Shown one piece after another: positions 34,808-44,525 of a stretch of 64,000 bases of DNA. The stretch's first letter is position 1. The number at the start of each line of letters is the position of its first letter. The notes beneath the pieces were generated by a model, which was not told where the DNA came from, searched no databases, and was given only the letters and a program-made list of their open reading frames with translations. Origin of the DNA: Bacteroidales bacterium. Lineage in GTDB: Bacteria; Bacteroidota; Bacteroidia; Bacteroidales; UBA932. Made by a program: the position numbers and the translations under genes. The stretch is from positions 1-64,000 of the forward strand of contig JAGAKR010000021.1 in assembly GCA_017625535.1 (NCBI GenBank), written 5' to 3'.

Positions 34808-36112
34808 TTACAATCCGAATGAAGGTTTCACTATACCGAACAATATATATGCAAGCACTCCTGTTACAATTATATTGAAACTCTGTGCAATAAGGAATGC
34901 ATACAAAGTGTTTCTGTTCTCCTTTGAAACAATGTCCTTAAGGCGTGTATCCAAACCTATACAAACGAATGCCAATGAGAAGAACAACTGTGAGAATGTC
35001 TTTGCAAGTGATGTCTCAACAAGTTTTGATTTCTCAAAATCCGGGAATATCTCACCGCTCTGGCAAAGGCTGAATACCAATGAAGCCACTACAAAACCAA
35101 GGATGAACTTAGGGAATTTCTCCCATACAATGCCAAGGGAAGGTTTCTGTGATTTGCCGTCCTCTCCTTTGGTAGAGAGATAAAGGGCAATAAAGAATGC
35201 CACAAAACCTATAAGTACATTCTGGGTAGCCTTTACAATTACAGCTGTCTTGTTGGCAAGGTCTCCCATATGTGCAAATGCCATTTCAGATGAAGCGGCA
35301 ACACCGCTGGTTGTATCAACTGTACCGCCAATCCATGCACCTGCTATCTCCTGCTGTATTATAGGGTCTGATGTAAGGAGCGGAACAATCTGCTCTGCAA
35401 GCCAAGGCATCAGATAAATCATAGGAACCACAACAATAAGCACTACGGAAACAATGTATGAGAGTTTCTTGTCGTCTGTACCTGCAACCCTTGCGGCTGT
35501 GATACAGGCAGAAACACCGCAGATTGAAAGTCCGCTTGACATTGTCATAGCCGCAGAACGGTCCACTTTAAGTTTGCGGGCAACAAAATATGCGAAGAAC
35601 CATACTATTGTAACAACAAGTATAGCCTGGATAAGTCCCATTGATCCCGATTTCATCACATCCCTGAAAAGGATTGTTGCACCAAGGCAAACAACACCAA
35701 TCTTTATGAAATACTCACCCTGGATTGCAGGTTTGAGCCATTCAGGAATATGGAAACAGTTCCTGATTATAAGGCCGAAGATTACAGAGAAGAATACAGC
35801 CTCAAATCCGTAATACTTTACAATTGGAATCTTTGCAATCCATAACGCAAGCGCTGCAACTACAAAAATAAAGATGAAGCCTCCAAGAAGCCTCTTTACA
35901 GGGCGGTTGAGCATCATATTGCCTGCAAAAAGGGCAACAAGTGCAATTACAAAAAGAGTTCCCATATCTGCCCACGCCTCCAAAGACCTTAAGTCTGAAG
36001 GGATGGAAATCTCCGGAAGGTAGTACGCAAATCCTGCAATGATGAGGAGAGGAATTGAGATTATGGTAACCACCCAATCCTCAACAAGGAATTGCTGCCA
36101 GAATTTTTTCAT
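34808..36112 (-). CDS. YeiH/UPF0324-family putative sulfate exporter
   Basis: This is an inner-membrane protein of 434 residues with about 11 helices. It belongs to the conserved hypothetical family often named putative sulfate exporter (YeiH). Visible blocks are FSVIFGLIIRNCFHIPEWLKPAIQGEYFIKIGVVCLGATILF, AAMTMSSGLSICGVSACITAARV and GAWIGGTVDTTSGVAASSEM. Biochemical function is unproven in most members. The gene stands alone between a serine hydrolase upstream and its own terminator. Start MKKFWQQFLVEDW is the first ATG. Confidence 0.87.
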   Translation of the reverse strand: MKKFWQQFLVEDWVVTIISIPLLIIAGFAYYLPEISIPSDLRSLEAWADMGTLFVIALVALFAGNMMLNRPVKRLLGGFIFIFVVAALALWIAKIPIVKYYGFEAVFFSVIFGLIIRNCFHIPEWLKPAIQGEYFIKIGVVCLGATILFRDVMKSGSMGLIQAILVVTIVWFFAYFVARKLKVDRSAAMTMSSGLSICGVSACITAARVAGTDDKKLSYIVSVVLIVVVPMIYLMPWLAEQIVPLLTSDPIIQQEIAGAWIGGTVDTTSGVAASSEMAFAHMGDLANKTAVIVKATQNVLIGFVAFFIALYLSTKGEDGKSQKPSLGIVWEKFPKFILGFVVASLVFSLCQSGEIFPDFEKSKLVETSLAKTFSQLFFSLAFVCIGLDTRLKDIVSKENRNTLYAFLIAQSFNIIVTGVLAYILFGIVKPSFGL

Positions 36113-36143
36113 ATTAAAGTTTTTTTAAGTTATTGTTCAGGTT

Positions 36144-37268
36144 TCAGTCCTGGTTTATCCAGTCGTTTATTGCAAACGGAGCCTTGTTCTTTATTACAAG
36201 CGAGGTAATGTCGTTTATTATGTCGTGTCCGTGGTTGCTGTTTGTAAAGTATGTAAGGTAACCGTTTGCAGACGGTATTACAATGAACAGCGCCTTGAAT
36301 GAGCCGTTATCACCCCAATGCCACAACACTTTTCCGAACTCTGCATTCTCCTCTGTACCTATTCCCATTGCCCAGGCAATTGAGTTGTCACAATCCCTGT
36401 GGTTTCCGGCATATCTTATCGCCTTCTCACTGCAAGGGGTAAAGAACACCTCTTTTGTCTGAGGGCTCAATCCTGTACCATCAAGAAGTGCCTGAAGGAA
36501 TTTTGCATAATCTGCTGCACAGGTCCTTAGGGTGTAGCCTACATTTGCCCTTGGATGTCTTCCTTTTCCGCGGTTCTCACCATCCTTGTTGTAGCCGTCT
36601 ACGGTAAGGGTGTCATACATAGGCTGCCACTCATATGAAGTATACTCCATTCCAAGAGGCTGGAAAACCTCCTCTTTTGCAATATCATCAATCTTCTTGC
36701 CCCTGATCTTCTCCACAGCCCTCTGGAGGAATGCAAAACCTTCACCTGAGTATCCGTAGCAGGAATCTACAGGATATTTGAAGGTGATTGTTGAAGTGGG
36801 CCACTCCTGGCTGGAAGGGCTTGTGCTCCAGTTTGGCAATCCGGTCCTGTGGTTGAGTACCATACGGGCGGTAAGTTTTGAAGCTGACTCCTTGTCTTCA
36901 AAACGGTCAATGTCTGTATATGTGCAGATAGGGGCATCCAGATCAATCTCCCCCCTGTCATACATTTTCATTACAATATATGAGAACACCACTTTACTCA
37001 ATGATGCTGCCTGGAACACTGCAGGTTTTGGAGTTGCCTCACCCGAGGCAATTTTTACAGAATCATAGAAATTGGGATTCTCTATCTGATACGAGAGCCT
37101 TTCACCGTTGAAACTGCTCTCCAACTGGATAAGCGGAACCTGAGCCCCAACAATTATCCTCTTTATCTCATCTTTATACAGGTCCTGTTCAGTTGCGCAG
37201 CTTACAGTAAAAGCTGATACCATCAGGGCCGACATAATCACAAATGTTCCTATAAGTCTGTTTTTCAT
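36144..37268 (-). CDS. Serine hydrolase of the beta-lactamase/class C family, lipoprotein
   Basis: This is a 374-residue exported lipoprotein (signal MKNRLIGTFVIMSALMVSAFTVSC, Cys about residue 24) with a class C beta-lactamase-like fold. The active-site SxxK appears as SLSK in FQAASLSKVVFSYIVMKM (about residue 93), the YxN-equivalent as YSGEGF near 175, and a C-terminal HWGDNGSFKALF in place of KTG. Members are penicillin-binding-like esterases or D-amino peptidases; true beta-lactamase activity is uncertain. The gene stands alone with a 91-nt gap to lplA. Confidence 0.85.
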   Translation of the reverse strand: MKNRLIGTFVIMSALMVSAFTVSCATEQDLYKDEIKRIIVGAQVPLIQLESSFNGERLSYQIENPNFYDSVKIASGEATPKPAVFQAASLSKVVFSYIVMKMYDRGEIDLDAPICTYTDIDRFEDKESASKLTARMVLNHRTGLPNWSTSPSSQEWPTSTITFKYPVDSCYGYSGEGFAFLQRAVEKIRGKKIDDIAKEEVFQPLGMEYTSYEWQPMYDTLTVDGYNKDGENRGKGRHPRANVGYTLRTCAADYAKFLQALLDGTGLSPQTKEVFFTPCSEKAIRYAGNHRDCDNSIAWAMGIGTEENAEFGKVLWHWGDNGSFKALFIVIPSANGYLTYFTNSNHGHDIINDITSLVIKNKAPFAINDWINQD

Positions 37269-37359
37269 AGTGTGTTTTAATTTGAAATAAGGCGCAATTT
37301 AGACATTTTAAATCAAATAGCCTAAATAATTATTGTGCAGGGCATTTCACGGGGTTATA

Positions 37360-38373
37360 TCAAAAAAACAGCCCCAGCAGTTCCTGAGCGGATATATTGT
37401 TGAAATATACCCCAATATCTCCAATCCCGGCAAGTCTCTCCGCCACAGCATCCGGAGTGTGCGTGCATCCGGAAATCCTGCTGCAGAACTCCTCCGTAGG
37501 GAGGGTAAAGAAGTAGTCCCCCCTTATTTCAACCTTCTCTATCACCCCTTTGGATACGCCCATATAGAGTTCCACAATTCCACCTGGGAGTTTTGCGACT
37601 TTTTCAAATGAATAGGATGGGGATGAACCTATGTTCCACTCCTCTCTTGAATACCTCTCTTCCACGAGTTTCCCTATTGCAGCCAGATCCTCTTCTGTGT
37701 ATTCATATGGTTTTATATCGGGGTATCTGCTGCAGATAAATTTTCCCAGATAAGCCCTGAATTCCTCCATATCCCTTATCTCTACCCCTGTGGGAAATCT
37801 GTCGGGAAGAAGATGTTCACTTATGTTTGTCACTCTGCTGCGGTTTGACTGTACCGCTTTCCCAATGAATTTTTCCGGACGGGATTTCAATGCTTCTCCA
37901 AGGGTATTCATTGAAGCACTGTAAAGTATTGTACCGTGCTGGAGAGTACGGTTCTTGTGTATGCACACCGCATTGCCCGAGAATTTCCTGCCGTCTATAA
38001 GGAGATCATTGCGTCCCTCAAGATATGCCTTTACCCCAATATTGTTCAGGGCCTCAAGTATTGGTGCCGTAAAGCGTCTGAACATTGCAGATGCATCTTC
38101 ACCGGGCTTCCTGGCCTCCACAAATGTAAAGTTGAGGTTTCCCAGATCGTGGAACACCGCACCTCCTCCAGTAAGCCTGCGCACCACCTTTATGTTGTTG
38201 CGCCTTACATAATCCATATCCATCTCTGCATATGCATTCTGGTAATGCCCTATGATTATGGAACTTTCATTCCTCCACAACCTGAAGACCGGCTGGGTGA
38301 AATTTTTAAGAAGATACTCTTCAGCTGCCAGATTCCAATGGGGATCTGTGCAGGAATCATTTATATACAGCAT
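37360..38373 (-). CDS. lplA: Lipoate-protein ligase A
   Basis: This ligase attaches free lipoate to dehydrogenase E2 or GcvH proteins. The 337-residue protein has the N-terminal catalytic domain (PVFRLWRNESSIIIGHYQNAYAEMD; RRLTGGGAVFHDLGNLNFTF, the lipoyl-AMP site; and catalytic Lys in GNAVCIHKNRTLQHGTILY). A C-terminal accessory domain (about 250-337) follows. It overlaps the PAP2 gene by 17 nt, so the two are likely coupled. Confidence 0.92.
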   Translation of the reverse strand: MLYINDSCTDPHWNLAAEEYLLKNFTQPVFRLWRNESSIIIGHYQNAYAEMDMDYVRRNNIKVVRRLTGGGAVFHDLGNLNFTFVEARKPGEDASAMFRRFTAPILEALNNIGVKAYLEGRNDLLIDGRKFSGNAVCIHKNRTLQHGTILYSASMNTLGEALKSRPEKFIGKAVQSNRSRVTNISEHLLPDRFPTGVEIRDMEEFRAYLGKFICSRYPDIKPYEYTEEDLAAIGKLVEERYSREEWNIGSSPSYSFEKVAKLPGGIVELYMGVSKGVIEKVEIRGDYFFTLPTEEFCSRISGCTHTPDAVAERLAGIGDIGVYFNNISAQELLGLFF

Positions 38374-38941
38374 CTTGAGGCAGATTGTATTTTTTTATGG
38401 TCCAACGGAAAGCCTGCAGCACCAGATACCCCACAAGGGCACCGAACATTGCCCCGCAAATTACATCACCAGGGAAATGTTTCCCCACATATACCCTGCT
38501 GTATGCCACAGCAGCCGACCAGCAGAAAATGAATATGGTATACCATTTTTTCTTCAACACTCCCGACGAAATTACAGCCAGCCCGAAAAAGTTTGCCGCA
38601 TGGTTGGAGATGAAGCCGAATTTGCCCCCCCTGTATTCGAGCAGTCTGATGAGGTCCTGCACAGAAGGGTCCCAGCACGGTCTGAGCCTCTCAATAGTCC
38701 TTTTGAACAGATGCACACCCATCCAGTCTGTAAGGGCAAAGGTTATGATTATGGAGAAAAACATAAGCACAGCCACTTTAAGGTTCCTCTTGTAGAAAAT
38801 CATGAAAAGAAGCACGGCATAAATGGGTATTCCGCTCCATTTGTTTGTTATGAAGACCATTATGGGGTCAAAAAAAGAACTGTTCCAGCCATTTATTGCC
38901 AGAAGCAGTTCTTTGTCAAGTTCTACCAGCCAATCGAGCAT
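38357..38941 (-). CDS. PAP2-family membrane phosphatase
   Basis: This is an integral membrane phosphatase of 194 residues with about five helices, likely acting on undecaprenyl pyrophosphate or other lipid phosphates. The three family motifs are present: KRTIERLRP, FISNHAANFF (PSGH-like, catalytic His) and SRVYVGKHFPGD (catalytic His and Asp). It lies 17 nt downstream of obg and overlaps the start of lplA. Role in carrier-lipid recycling is inferred. Confidence 0.88.
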   Translation of the reverse strand: MLDWLVELDKELLLAINGWNSSFFDPIMVFITNKWSGIPIYAVLLFMIFYKRNLKVAVLMFFSIIITFALTDWMGVHLFKRTIERLRPCWDPSVQDLIRLLEYRGGKFGFISNHAANFFGLAVISSGVLKKKWYTIFIFCWSAAVAYSRVYVGKHFPGDVICGAMFGALVGYLVLQAFRWTIKKYNLPQDAVYK

Positions 38942-38958
38942 ATTTGGAAAGGTTTGTT

Positions 38959-39957
38959 TTACATCTCTGAATTAAGTGTCTTCCATATAAGGTCTTTCAA
39001 CTCCTTTATTCCCTCATTTGCCACCGATGAGATGAACACTGCAGGAATTTTTCGTGGAAGATGTGGTTTTATCTCCTTCTTCAGTTCATCATCCAGCATA
39101 TCCGATTTGGATATAGCCAGAATCCTCTGTTTGTCCAGCAATTCGGGATTGAACTTTTTAAGTTCCTTGAGGAGAATCTTGTATTCAGCCAGAATGTCCT
39201 TGCTGTCTGCAGGTACCAGGAAGAGGAGTACAGAGTTCCTCTCTATATGTCTGAGAAACCTGTGGCCCAACCCTTTGCCTTCACTTGCCCCCTCTATTAT
39301 ACCGGGTATGTCTGCCATTACAAACGACTTGTCATCATAGTAGTTGACAATTCCCACACTCGGCTCCAATGTTGTAAATGCGTAATCTGCAATTTTAGGA
39401 CGGGCTGCAGATACTGTTGAGAGCAATGTTGATTTTCCCGCATTAGGGAAACCTACCAGCCCCACATCTGCAAGGATCTTGAGTTCCAGTATAAACCACC
39501 CTTCCACACCCAACTCTCCAGGTTGGGCGTATCTTGGAGTCTGGTTTGTTGCACTCTTGAAGTTTGCATTTCCAAGTCCTCCCCTTCCACCTTTTACAAT
39601 TATCTGCTCCTCGCCGGGCTCGGTTATCTCAAAAAGGACCTCACCTGTTTCAGCATCCTTTGCTACTGTACCAAGCGGCACATCAAGGTAAATGTCCTTT
39701 CCGTTGCGGCCGTGCCTGAGGCTTCCGCTGCCTGATTCACCTTCCTCTGCCCTTATGTGCTTCTTGTATTTGAGATGGATCAATGTCCAGAACTGGGGGT
39801 TTCCTCTAAGGATAATGTGTCCTCCGCGTCCTCCGTCACCTCCGTCGGGACCACCCTTGGGCACATATTTCTCCCTGTGGAGATGCATCGATCCATTGCC
39901 TCCGTTTCCTGAAGCAAGGAACATCTTTACGTAATCTACAAAATTTGAATTGGCCAT
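38959..39957 (-). CDS. obg: GTPase Obg/CgtA
   Basis: Obg is a ribosome-associated GTPase needed for 50S assembly and growth control. The 332-residue protein has the glycine-rich Obg domain (1-158; [30 protein letters not shown] in pieces) and the G domain (160-332; G1 [10 protein letters not shown]3 [10 protein letters not shown]4 ISKSD). It lacks the C-terminal OCT domain, as is usual in Bacteroidales. It sits between adk (6 nt) and the PAP2 gene. Confidence 0.96.
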   Translation of the reverse strand: MANSNFVDYVKMFLASGNGGNGSMHLHREKYVPKGGPDGGDGGRGGHIILRGNPQFWTLIHLKYKKHIRAEEGESGSGSLRHGRNGKDIYLDVPLGTVAKDAETGEVLFEITEPGEEQIIVKGGRGGLGNANFKSATNQTPRYAQPGELGVEGWFILELKILADVGLVGFPNAGKSTLLSTVSAARPKIADYAFTTLEPSVGIVNYYDDKSFVMADIPGIIEGASEGKGLGHRFLRHIERNSVLLFLVPADSKDILAEYKILLKELKKFNPELLDKQRILAISKSDMLDDELKKEIKPHLPRKIPAVFISSVANEGIKELKDLIWKTLNSEM

Positions 39958-39963
39958 ATTAAA

Positions 39964-40527
39964 TTAAAGCATATCACTGATCTTTGCAAAAATCTCCTCA
40001 ACTGTACCCTCACCGCATATTTCGTTGTATTTGCCCTGCGGCTTGTAGTACTCTATGAGAGGTTCTGTCTTTGCATGGTATGTATCAATCCTGTTCTGGA
40101 TTGTCTTTGGATCGGCATCATCTTTCCTCCCCTCTATGTTTGCCCTGTGCTGTATCCTTTCAAACACCATTTCATCACTTATGATGATTGATATCACTTT
40201 CTCAACGGCTTCACCTTTCTTTTCAAGCATTGCATCAAGTATCTGGGCCTGTGCCACAGTCCTTGGGAAACCGTCAAAGAGGAATCCACCAACCTGAGGG
40301 TTTGAAGCAATCTCATTTTCAATCATACCTACAACAATTGCATCATCCACAAAGTTTCCTGCATCAATTAGGGCCTTTGCCTTCAATCCCAGTTCCGAAC
40401 CTTTTGCAATCTCCTTCCTCAGGAGATCACCTGTTGAAACATGGTGGAAATTGTATTTCTCAACCATAAGTTTTGCCTGTGTGCCCTTTCCCGCACCTGG
40501 AGGGCCGAACAGAAGATAATATTTCAT
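39964..40527 (-). CDS. adk: Adenylate kinase, short-lid form
   Basis: Adk interconverts ATP, AMP and ADP. The 187-residue protein has the P-loop GPPGAGKGTQ at residues 8-17, HVSTGDLLRKEI (AMP site) and FLFDGFPRTVAQA. The LID is short (RANIEGRKDDADPKTIQNRI) with no four-Cys zinc site, the normal Bacteroidota form. It lies between hpt and obg on the same strand with short gaps. Confidence 0.96.
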   Translation of the reverse strand: MKYYLLFGPPGAGKGTQAKLMVEKYNFHHVSTGDLLRKEIAKGSELGLKAKALIDAGNFVDDAIVVGMIENEIASNPQVGGFLFDGFPRTVAQAQILDAMLEKKGEAVEKVISIIISDEMVFERIQHRANIEGRKDDADPKTIQNRIDTYHAKTEPLIEYYKPQGKYNEICGEGTVEEIFAKISDML

Positions 40528-40562
40528 AATGATTTATAAGTTTTTTGTTATTGTTTGGTCTT

Positions 40563-41105
40563 TTATTCTTCATCAAGGACATATATATCCTTGTATTGTC
40601 TGCCCAATTGATTGTAGTCCAAGCCGTAACCCACTATGAAGTCATTGGGTATACAGAGGGCTGCATAATCTATCTTCAGATCCTTCTTATAGGCCTCAGG
40701 TTTCAGCAGCAGCGTACAGATCTTTATCTCTGCAGCACCTGCCTCCTTGAGTATCCTGTACATCTCTTCAATTGTATTTCCTGTCTCCACTATATCCTCC
40801 ACTATAACTACAGTCCTCCCCTTCACATCTGCGGAAAGTCCCATAATCTGCTTTACCTCACCTGTAGAAGAAGTTCCGCTGTATGAAGCCAGTTTGATGA
40901 ATGCCAAATCACTATTGATATTTATCTTTCGCATAAGGTCTGCAGTAAACATAAACGAACCGTTAAGCACGCTCAGGAATATTGGGGTGTCAACATCCTT
41001 GAGGTCTGCATTTATCTTCTCCGCAACAACTGTTACAGCCTCATCTATCTGGGCTGCTGTAGTGCAAACTCTAAAGCGTTTGTTGTGGAGCATTATTTTA
41101 TCCAT
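40563..41105 (-). CDS. hpt: Hypoxanthine phosphoribosyltransferase
   Basis: This purine-salvage enzyme forms IMP or GMP from the base and PRPP. The 180-residue type I phosphoribosyltransferase has LSVLNGSFMFTADLMRKI, the PRPP loop VVIVEDIVETGNTIEEM and the C-terminal DFIVGYGLDYNQLGRQYKDIYVL motif. It heads the hpt-adk-obg-PAP2-lplA run and faces purE across 76 nt, so purine salvage and synthesis genes are divergent here. Confidence 0.95.
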   Translation of the reverse strand: MDKIMLHNKRFRVCTTAAQIDEAVTVVAEKINADLKDVDTPIFLSVLNGSFMFTADLMRKININSDLAFIKLASYSGTSSTGEVKQIMGLSADVKGRTVVIVEDIVETGNTIEEMYRILKEAGAAEIKICTLLLKPEAYKKDLKIDYAALCIPNDFIVGYGLDYNQLGRQYKDIYVLDEE

Positions 41106-41181
41106 AGTGTTGTGTTTTTTCCAAAAAAGACTTCAAACTACAAAAATAATCATTAATTTTGATTTTACTAAAAACTATAAT

Positions 41182-41694
41182 ATGGAACCTAAAGTTAGCA
41201 TAATTATGGGCAGCACTTCAGATATGAAGGTTATGGAACAGGCTGCCAAATTCCTGGAAGAGATGGAAATTCCTTTTGAAATCAACGCCTTGTCTGCCCA
41301 TAGGGTACCTGATATGGTAGCTGATTTTGCACACAACGCCCACAAGAGGGGTGTAAAAGTAATAATTGCAGGTGCAGGAGGAGCAGCACACCTGCCTGGT
41401 GTAATTGCAGCATCCACACCGCTCCCTGTGATTGGAGTTCCAATCAAATCCTCAAACTCAATTGACGGATGGGATTCAATCCTCTCAATCCTGCAGATGC
41501 CGTCCGGCATCCCGGTTGCCACAATGGCCCTTGACGGTGCCAAGAATGCCGCCATCCTTGCCGTCCAGATCCTTGCCTGCGGCGATGCAGACCTCTTTGC
41601 AAAATTTGAAGGATTCAAGGCAGACCTGGCCAAGAAAATTGCCAAAGCCAACGAAGAACTCTCACAAATCAAAGAATATAAGTTTAAAGTATAA
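41182..41694 (+). CDS. purE: N5-carboxyaminoimidazole ribonucleotide mutase
   Basis: PurE moves the carboxyl group of N5-CAIR to give CAIR in purine synthesis. The 170-residue class I enzyme has IIMGSTSDMKVMEQA, the INALSAHRVPDMV active-site His, AGAGGAAHLPGVIAASTPLPVIGVP, and MPSGIPVATMALDGAKNAAILA. The product is the substrate of PurC (8475-9425). The start at 41182 gives the usual MEPKVSIIMGS. A terminator follows at 41732. Confidence 0.96.
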   Translation: MEPKVSIIMGSTSDMKVMEQAAKFLEEMEIPFEINALSAHRVPDMVADFAHNAHKRGVKVIIAGAGGAAHLPGVIAASTPLPVIGVPIKSSNSIDGWDSILSILQMPSGIPVATMALDGAKNAAILAVQILACGDADLFAKFEGFKADLAKKIAKANEELSQIKEYKFKV

Positions 41695-41731
41695 CTCGAG
41701 TATCGACTTCCAATTAAAATATTCTATTTCA

Positions 41732-41764
41732 GTCCGTTACATTTTTTGCAACGGACTTTTTTTT
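41732..41764 (+). terminator. Rho-independent terminator of purE
   Basis: Stem GTCCGTT (41732-41738) / AACGGAC (41750-41756) is followed by eight T. It ends purE 38 nt after its stop codon. Confidence 0.9.
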
Positions 41765-41845
41765 CGTCTCCAAAAATCATAATCCTCTAATAATCAGAAT
41801 TCTAAACGGAAGTCGAGACACGACTTCACTTTTATTCCGTTTTTA

Positions 41846-41853
41846 TAGTTTTG
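41846..41853 (+). promoter_or_regulatory. -7 promoter element of the helix-hairpin-helix gene
   Basis: TAGTTTTG fits TAnnTTTG and ends exactly 6 nt before the ATG at 41860, giving a predicted leaderless mRNA. The sequence GAAGTCG occurs twice just upstream (near 41811 and, inverted, near 41704). Confidence 0.6.
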
Positions 41854-41859
41854 CGGATT

Positions 41860-43785
41860 ATGAGACGGATATTGTGTTTTGCGGTTGCCCTGATACTTGT
41901 GGTGCAGGTATGGGGGCAGGAAAAAGGGATGGAGGCTGTGCGGATGATTATGGAGCGTATGGCAGAAGAATTGGCGGAGGAGGGTAATGAGTCCGCCGCA
42001 GATGAGATTGCATTGCATTTTGAGAGGCTGCTGTACAAGCCTCTTGATTTGAACAGCGCTACAAGAGAGGATCTGGAGATGCTGGGCATACTTTCCGATT
42101 TCCAGATTGAGAGTCTTCTGGAATACCGGAAAAGGAGCGGAAATATCCTCTCTGCCACGGAACTGCAACTTGTAAACGGGTTCCACAAAGGGGTTGTGGA
42201 GATATTGCGTCCATTCATAACTTTCGGGAACAGGAATGGTGAAACATACAATGGGACAAAAGGGGGCTTCAACTCTACGGCACTGCTCAAATGGTGGTGG
42301 AAAGAGGGGGAGGAAAATTATATAGGGCCACCCTTTTATTCGCAGATAAAGTATTCTGCAGAGGCCTCCGGAAAGATCAGGGGAGGGTTCACTCTGGAAA
42401 AGGATGCAGGGGAAAAGTTATCGGGAAAAGGGAGACTCCCTCTTGGGGATTTCTTCTCATTCCATATTGGTGTGGAAAATGTACCATTGGGGAGAAAGGC
42501 CGTTTTAAAAAATGCCCTTCTTGGGGATTATACAATAAGGTTGGGGCAAGGGCTTGCCGTATGGAACTCCTTTACCCTTGGAGGAGACCTTCCGGTACAG
42601 AGTACATACAGGAGGGGAAACGCAGCAGCCCCATATACCTCTTCTGATGAAAACAAGTACCTCAGGGGAGGTACTGTAACCTTTGGAAACAATCTGGGGA
42701 GGTTTACAGATCTTGAGACAGTATTGTTCTTCTCCCTTAAGAAAGTTGATGCCAGAATAAGCGGAGACAAATATACATCGCTCCCTGCTGACGGGCTGCA
42801 CAATACAGGGAGTCTCCTGGAAACCAGAAAGAGACTGGGAGAGATTGTCTATGGGGGGAGCGTGGCGCTGAAATCTGAGAAGATGAAAGTTGGGCTCAAT
42901 TATATAGGATACGGATATAATGCCCTCAACGGCAGAAAGGTTCAGGAGTACAACCGGTATCAGATGTATGACGGACAATACGGCAACTTTTCAATTGATG
43001 CGTCTGCCGTTATGGGAAAAATAAGGCTGTTTGCAGAGGCTGCAGTTGATTACGGGGGCAACATTGCCCTCCTGTGCGGAATTCTTGCCAGGATTGCCGG
43101 ATGGGAAACTTCCCTCATTTACCGCAATTATCCCAGAGGATACATTGCCCCATATGCGGGTGCCCATTCTGTAGGGAACTCCTGTTCCAACCAAGAGGGG
43201 GCGATGCTTTCATTCCAGAAAGCGCTGGGAAAAGTAAGATACTCCGGCGGAGGCTCATATACATACTTTCCCCATTCCAGATACGGCATCCAGGGCCCCT
43301 CTTCAGCCTACAGGATATGGTGCAAAGGGGAATCCTCCACAGCTTATGGCGGGTGGGACCTGAAACTGTATGTGAAAGGGGGCAGGGAGGCTGCATCTGG
43401 AGAGGCCACTTCCAAATTTGGAGCAAAAGGTTCGCTGAAGAGAGTCTTCTGCGAATGGATATGGCTGAGATTTAAGGGGGAAGCCTACGTTTCCGGTCCC
43501 GGGCACATAGGATATGCCGCCGCAATTGATACCGGATTGAAGTTATGGAAAGAGAATGTGGAATTGGTTCTGAGCAGTGCATATATGAACTGCAGGGATT
43601 GGGAAAGCAGGATATATATGTATGAATATGATCTCCCTTCCAGCTATGTTTCAAAGCTGATGTTTGGCAAAGGTTTCTGGTGGTATGCCCTTCTGCGGTA
43701 CAGGATATGGAGGAACTGCGCCCTGCATTTGAAGGCAGACGGAGGGTCCAAGATAAAAATAGGACTAAAAATGAGGTTTTTTTAG
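41860..43785 (+). CDS. Helix-hairpin-helix protein with outer-membrane-barrel-like domain
   Basis: This is a 641-residue exported protein with a signal peptide to about residue 20 (MRRILCFAVALILVVQVWGQ). A ComEA-like helix-hairpin-helix segment follows (about 50-115; DLNSATREDLEMLGILSDFQIESLLEYRKRSGNI split over two HhH units). The rest is a long beta-rich region (about 130-641) with alternating aromatic strands, ending in two Phe (LKMRFF), as in outer-membrane barrels. The family is widespread in Bacteroidota and has no firm function. HhH domains usually bind DNA, so a role in surface DNA handling is only a guess. An upstream TTG frame start lies inside the -7 box. Confidence 0.78.
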   Translation: MRRILCFAVALILVVQVWGQEKGMEAVRMIMERMAEELAEEGNESAADEIALHFERLLYKPLDLNSATREDLEMLGILSDFQIESLLEYRKRSGNILSATELQLVNGFHKGVVEILRPFITFGNRNGETYNGTKGGFNSTALLKWWWKEGEENYIGPPFYSQIKYSAEASGKIRGGFTLEKDAGEKLSGKGRLPLGDFFSFHIGVENVPLGRKAVLKNALLGDYTIRLGQGLAVWNSFTLGGDLPVQSTYRRGNAAAPYTSSDENKYLRGGTVTFGNNLGRFTDLETVLFFSLKKVDARISGDKYTSLPADGLHNTGSLLETRKRLGEIVYGGSVALKSEKMKVGLNYIGYGYNALNGRKVQEYNRYQMYDGQYGNFSIDASAVMGKIRLFAEAAVDYGGNIALLCGILARIAGWETSLIYRNYPRGYIAPYAGAHSVGNSCSNQEGAMLSFQKALGKVRYSGGGSYTYFPHSRYGIQGPSSAYRIWCKGESSTAYGGWDLKLYVKGGREAASGEATSKFGAKGSLKRVFCEWIWLRFKGEAYVSGPGHIGYAAAIDTGLKLWKENVELVLSSAYMNCRDWESRIYMYEYDLPSSYVSKLMFGKGFWWYALLRYRIWRNCALHLKADGGSKIKIGLKMRFF

Positions 43786-43793
43786 TAGTTTTG
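43786..43793 (+). promoter_or_regulatory. -7 promoter element of the racemase-symporter operon
   Basis: TAGTTTTG fits TAnnTTTG. It begins right after the stop codon of the preceding gene and ends 23 nt before the racemase ATG at 43817. Confidence 0.55.
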
Positions 43794-43816
43794 CATAAAT
43801 ATAAACCTTTGAAAAA

Positions 43817-44515
43817 ATGAGACCTGAAAAAACATTAGGCGTACTGGGTGGCATGGGACCTGCCGCAACAGCAGATTTCCTGAGGGTTCTTGCAGAAAGG
43901 ACCCCTGCAGGGACAGACCAGGAGCACCCAAGAATGATTGTATATTCACATACAATTACTCCCGACAGAACCACATTCCTGCTGGGAAAAGGACCGGATC
44001 CTACAGAATACATAAAAGATGGGTTGAACACCCTTATAGGATGGGGTGCAGATATGCTCTGTGTAACCTGCAACACAGCCCATTACTTCATTGACGGATT
44101 CAGGGATGAGATATCAAAACCGATTGTCCACATCATTGATGAAACAATCCTCAAATCCTCCAAGCTATCCCCTAAAGGGGCCTGGCTTACTGCCACACTC
44201 GGTACAATGAAGACAGGATTATACCAGAAACATGCAAAAGACAGCGGCTATACATTCAACATTCCTGATTACGACATGCAGGTGGAGATCCACGATGTAA
44301 CCGATATGGTGAAGGCAGGATTACACAAAGAAGCCGGAGAAAAATTCCGTGGCATTGTTGAGCGCTTGTGGGCAATAGAGAAGCTTCCTATTGTAGGAGC
44401 CTGCACAGAGATTCCTATTGCATATGCAAATACAGGTCTGGACAAAGAGATGGGCATCTCCTGTCTTGAAGCGCTGGCAGACGGCTGCATAAGGGAATTG
44501 TATCACAAAAAATAA
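43817..44515 (+). CDS. Aspartate/glutamate racemase family protein
   Basis: This is a cofactor-independent amino-acid racemase of 232 residues. Family marks are LGVLGGMGPAATADFLRVL, the first catalytic Cys in CVTCNTAHYF (about residue 84) and the second in VGACTEIPIAY (about residue 195). Relatives act on aspartate or broader amino acids (RacX/YgeA type); the substrate here is unknown. The DAACS symporter starts 10 nt downstream, so the pair may import and racemise acidic amino acids. Confidence 0.9.
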   Translation: MRPEKTLGVLGGMGPAATADFLRVLAERTPAGTDQEHPRMIVYSHTITPDRTTFLLGKGPDPTEYIKDGLNTLIGWGADMLCVTCNTAHYFIDGFRDEISKPIVHIIDETILKSSKLSPKGAWLTATLGTMKTGLYQKHAKDSGYTFNIPDYDMQVEIHDVTDMVKAGLHKEAGEKFRGIVERLWAIEKLPIVGACTEIPIAYANTGLDKEMGISCLEALADGCIRELYHKK

Positions 44516-44525
44516 CTGACACACC

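Noticed and set aside
36144-37268. A true class C beta-lactamase (antibiotic resistance)
   Set aside because: The SxxK is present but the KTG box is not clear, and the protein is a lipoprotein of the broader serine hydrolase family.
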